35,365 nt of DNA, from NCBI GenBank assembly GCA_017529865.1, contig JAFXNA010000034.1, positions 1-35,365 of the forward strand, given 5' to 3'. Shown here one piece after another: positions 33,194 through 35,365 of the stretch. Both the position numbers and the translations under genes were made by a program. The notes under the pieces were generated by a model. The model was not told where the DNA came from. It did no database searches and saw only the letters and a program-made list of their open reading frames with translations. The number at the start of each line of letters is the position of its first letter. Positions within the stretch are counted from its first letter, which is position 1. The stretch is from Bacteroidaceae bacterium (GTDB lineage: Bacteria > Bacteroidota > Bacteroidia > Bacteroidales > Bacteroidaceae).

Positions 33194-34441
33194 TTGAATT
33201 TCGAACGATTCATAGCAAAGCGTATCTATGCTACAACTGACGGGAAACGGCAGATTTCCCGTCCTGCTATTCGTATTGCTCTGATAGGAATCATGATCGG
33301 TATGGCTGTGATGATTGTCAGCATAGCTGTGGTGATGGGCTTTAAGTCGGAAGTCAGTTCGAAAGTAGTAGGTTTTGGTTCTCATCTGCAAGTAGTAAGT
33401 GTGACGTTGGATCAGGATCGTCAACTCATGCCAGTACTTACGACAGATAGTCTGGAGCGTGTTGTCAGACGCAATCCTCAGGTATCACATGTCCAGCGAT
33501 ATACCACGAAGATGGGTATGTTGAAGACGAGTGATGATTTTCGTGGTATCCAGTTCAAGGGTGTGGGAGAGGAGTATGACATGTCGTTCTTTAAGCAGTA
33601 TCTCAAGGATGGTAACATTCCTGTGTTCAGTTCGAAAGAATCTACGAACCAGCTCTTGGTTTCACAACGCATTGCATCTGACCTGCATATTAAAACAGGT
33701 GATAAGGTGTATGCGTATTTTGTGAATGAGAACGGTATGCGCGCGCGTCGGTTTACGGTTTGTGGCATCTACGAAACCCATTTGTCAGAATACGATCGCA
33801 ACACCGTGTTGACAGACATTTATACCATCCGTAAACTGAATAACTGGGACGATGACCAATCGTCAGGATTTGAGATTGCTATCAAACAGTTTGAAAATCT
33901 TGACAAAGTGACGGAAGAGCTTGGTGATAAAATAAATAAGGTGTACGACAAGAACGGATGTATGTATGGTGTGTTCAATATCCGTCAGTTAGCACCCAAT
34001 ATCTTCGCATGGTTGGGTGTGCTTGATATGAATGTCATCATGATTCTTGTTCTGATGATTTGTGTGGCATCGTTCACAGTGATGTCGGGCCTGCTCATCA
34101 TCATGTTGGAACGCATCAACATGATTGGAATTCTTAAGTCATTGGGAGCGACCAATTTCTCGGTCAGAAAGATATTTGTGAACTTCTCCGTGATGCTGGT
34201 GGGACGTGGTATGTTATGGGGCAATATCATTGGTTTGCTCATCTGTTTCATCCAGAGTCAATTCCATGTTGTCCGCCTCGATCCATCCGTATACTATTTG
34301 GATGCTGTTCCCATCAAATATGATTGGCTGTTATTTATTTTAGTGAATGCCATCACGCTCATTATCTCATTCGTGGTAGTATTCGGTTCTTCGTATCTGA
34401 TGAGTATCAGCAAACCGGCTCGAACCATGCGGTTCGATTGA
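33194..34441 (+). CDS. FtsX/LolE-type ABC transporter permease
   Basis: 415 residues with the MacB/LolC/LolE layout: one N-terminal transmembrane helix (about 28-50, I-A-L-I-G-I-M-I-G-M-A-V-M-I-V), a large periplasmic domain, and three C-terminal helices (M-N-V-I-M-I-L-V-L-M-I-C, then V-M-L-V-G-R-G-M-L-W-G-N-I-I-G, then a last one near 375-400). The start is TTG 33194 (reads N-F-E-R-F-I-A-K-R-I-Y next, as in relatives); no ATG lies before the first helix. No ATPase partner is in the window. Likely roles are lipoprotein release or envelope export; lolE/lolC identity is inferred from fold only. Confidence 0.9.
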   Translation: MNFERFIAKRIYATTDGKRQISRPAIRIALIGIMIGMAVMIVSIAVVMGFKSEVSSKVVGFGSHLQVVSVTLDQDRQLMPVLTTDSLERVVRRNPQVSHVQRYTTKMGMLKTSDDFRGIQFKGVGEEYDMSFFKQYLKDGNIPVFSSKESTNQLLVSQRIASDLHIKTGDKVYAYFVNENGMRARRFTVCGIYETHLSEYDRNTVLTDIYTIRKLNNWDDDQSSGFEIAIKQFENLDKVTEELGDKINKVYDKNGCMYGVFNIRQLAPNIFAWLGVLDMNVIMILVLMICVASFTVMSGLLIIMLERINMIGILKSLGATNFSVRKIFVNFSVMLVGRGMLWGNIIGLLICFIQSQFHVVRLDPSVYYLDAVPIKYDWLLFILVNAITLIISFVVVFGSSYLMSISKPARTMRFD

Positions 34442-34464
34442 TTAATTGTATTCCTAAGCTACTT

Positions 34465-35365
34465 TTATTCGTTGACAAACTCGCTGATATTGTAATTGTT
34501 GGCAACAGCCAGTTTTGCGCAGTTTTGAATCTGTCGTCGATTGGTGTCGTTGACAATATCGGGTTCTTTTTTCCCATACGTTGTACGGTCATCACGAAGC
34601 TGGACATTGAAGCATGGTGCAATGATGCTTTCAAAGAATGTACAAGCTAAAAGATAACGTCCTTGATAGGTGCTGATATGCTGATTGTCGCGAGTCCATT
34701 CGTTTTCTGTACTGACAGAAGTTAGATTGCGTGCATTTTGAACAGCTGTTCCGCAGGGAATGATAATGTCAATACCCGACTTCTGCTTCATATCATTTGA
34801 TGCCTGACAAATGCTTTTCCACATATCTTCTTGTGTCCCATAGCGTTTTAAGTCTTTGTGCTTAGAGGAATAAGCCCAAGTCTGATTGAACGCAAACGTA
34901 GTGCGAGGAGAGATGGTGGTCAGTTTGTATGCCTGAAGCAGTTTGGAAAGATATGGCTCGTAGGAGTCATAATTCCCTGACTCAAGAGAATATTGCTGGA
35001 ACACTACAACGTCGTATGCGTAGCGTTTCATCGCATTGCGTATCGTGATTTTGTTTTCGAGTTTCTTTTCTCCGCGAGAGTCATATAGCCACAATTCATA
35101 CACAGGTTCGTCGCTATTGTAGTACTCGTAGTGCTGCTTCATCGAACAGCCTCCTTTGTAGAGCACATATACGGCTACAGTACTCAGTTTCGACGAACGT
35201 AATAGTGACGGAAGGGCTGTGCTTGTGTCAATAGAGAATGAATTGCCAATAAATAGTACATCGAGTTTATAGGGGAGGTAAGGAAGGGGAGGATTGCAGA
35301 AATATCCTTTTTCATTACCAATGGTCTGTGCATTCAGTTGCAGACAGAAAAGCATGACGAAGAGC
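34465..35365 (-). CDS. exported DUF4886 SGNH-like protein (5' end outside window)
   Basis: About 300 residues visible. The frame is open to the window edge (L-F-V-M-L-F-C-L-Q-L-N-A-Q), which is the end of a signal peptide whose start is beyond 35365; ATG 35355 would cut it short. The core has L-F-I-G-N-S-F-S-I-D-T (catalytic-serine block of the SGNH type), V-V-F-Q-Q-Y-S-L-E-S, and T-R-D-N-Q-H-I-S-T with a DxxH dyad. DUF4886 proteins are common exported hydrolases of gut Bacteroidales, probably acting on ester groups of glycans. It converges on the permease gene with only 23 bases between. Confidence 0.88.
   Translation of the reverse strand, partial: LFVMLFCLQLNAQTIGNEKGYFCNPPLPYLPYKLDVLFIGNSFSIDTSTALPSLLRSSKLSTVAVYVLYKGGCSMKQHYEYYNSDEPVYELWLYDSRGEKKLENKITIRNAMKRYAYDVVVFQQYSLESGNYDSYEPYLSKLLQAYKLTTISPRTTFAFNQTWAYSSKHKDLKRYGTQEDMWKSICQASNDMKQKSGIDIIIPCGTAVQNARNLTSVSTENEWTRDNQHISTYQGRYLLACTFFESIIAPCFNVQLRDDRTTYGKKEPDIVNDTNRRQIQNCAKLAVANNYNISEFVNE

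Overview
The window comes from a Bacteroidales genome, most likely Prevotellaceae. The evidence is the recurrent Bacteroidota promoter (-33 TTTG, a spacer of about 20, -7 TAnnTTTG), weak Shine-Dalgarno sequences, the rpmB-rpmG-DUF4295 trio, an interpain-like C10 protease, and several exported proteins with a 'KGI(N/Y)(I/V)..GKKV.VK' C-terminal tag. No insertion sequence, phage gene, CRISPR array or susC/susD pair was found.

Layout, left to right. 1-1.8 kb: a leftward promoter with a paired operator-like inverted repeat, a probably frameshifted small secreted gene, and a secreted HExxH metalloprotease-like protein. 1.8-6.3 kb (+): a housekeeping block with ribosomal proteins L28 and L33, a 50-residue DUF4295 protein, ftsY, rimO, an HU protein, and an HU-transmembrane-LysM fusion that could link nucleoid to cell wall. 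6.3-8.8 kb: tRNA-Leu(UAA), a collagen-like/LTxxQ-like exported protein, and ilvE. 8.9-17.9 kb (-): a co-oriented secreted set with a GH2 beta-galactosidase carrying a LamG insert, a six-repeat beta-flower-like protein, a double-SGNH (CE12-like) esterase, a C10 cysteine protease, L-rhamnose mutarotase and a VanX-like D-Ala-D-Ala dipeptidase. This suits attack on rhamnogalacturonan-I side chains, but no Sus transport pair is present here.

18.0-21.6 kb is the accessory and least conventional part. It has a cohesin-like protein and a dockerin-like protein side by side, then a strongly foldable RNA on the minus strand with its own promoter and terminator (possibly the 6S/Bacteroidales-1 RNA). Next comes a gene-free stretch of about 1.1 kb holding six consecutive families of short motifs. 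Five families recur every 22 bp and one every 32 bp, that is two and three helical turns. After these lies a HEPN/MNT toxin-antitoxin pair whose promoter region is nearly a duplicate of the ncRNA promoter region.

21.7-25.3 kb (+): a 1222-residue exported multi-domain protein. 25.4-30.1 kb (-): a three-gene glycogen operon (GH133 debranching enzyme, glycogen-synthase-like glycosyltransferase, GH57 protein that appears to lack its catalytic residues and ends in a histone-H1-like tail). 30.2-35.4 kb: a Crp/Fnr regulator with a small HExxH membrane-type protein, tRNA-Leu(CAG), a broken tRNA-Gly half, an intact tRNA-Gly(GCC), a class I aminotransferase, an FtsX/LolE-type permease, and the 3' part of a DUF4886 SGNH-like protein cut by the window edge.

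A recurring theme is short interspersed repeats that enter genes without breaking them. GC-rich palindromes sit in frame in the HU-LysM linkers, an AT-rich intergenic repeat sits in frame before the tag of the 1222-residue protein, and other repeats supply the last codons and stop of rimO and ftsY.
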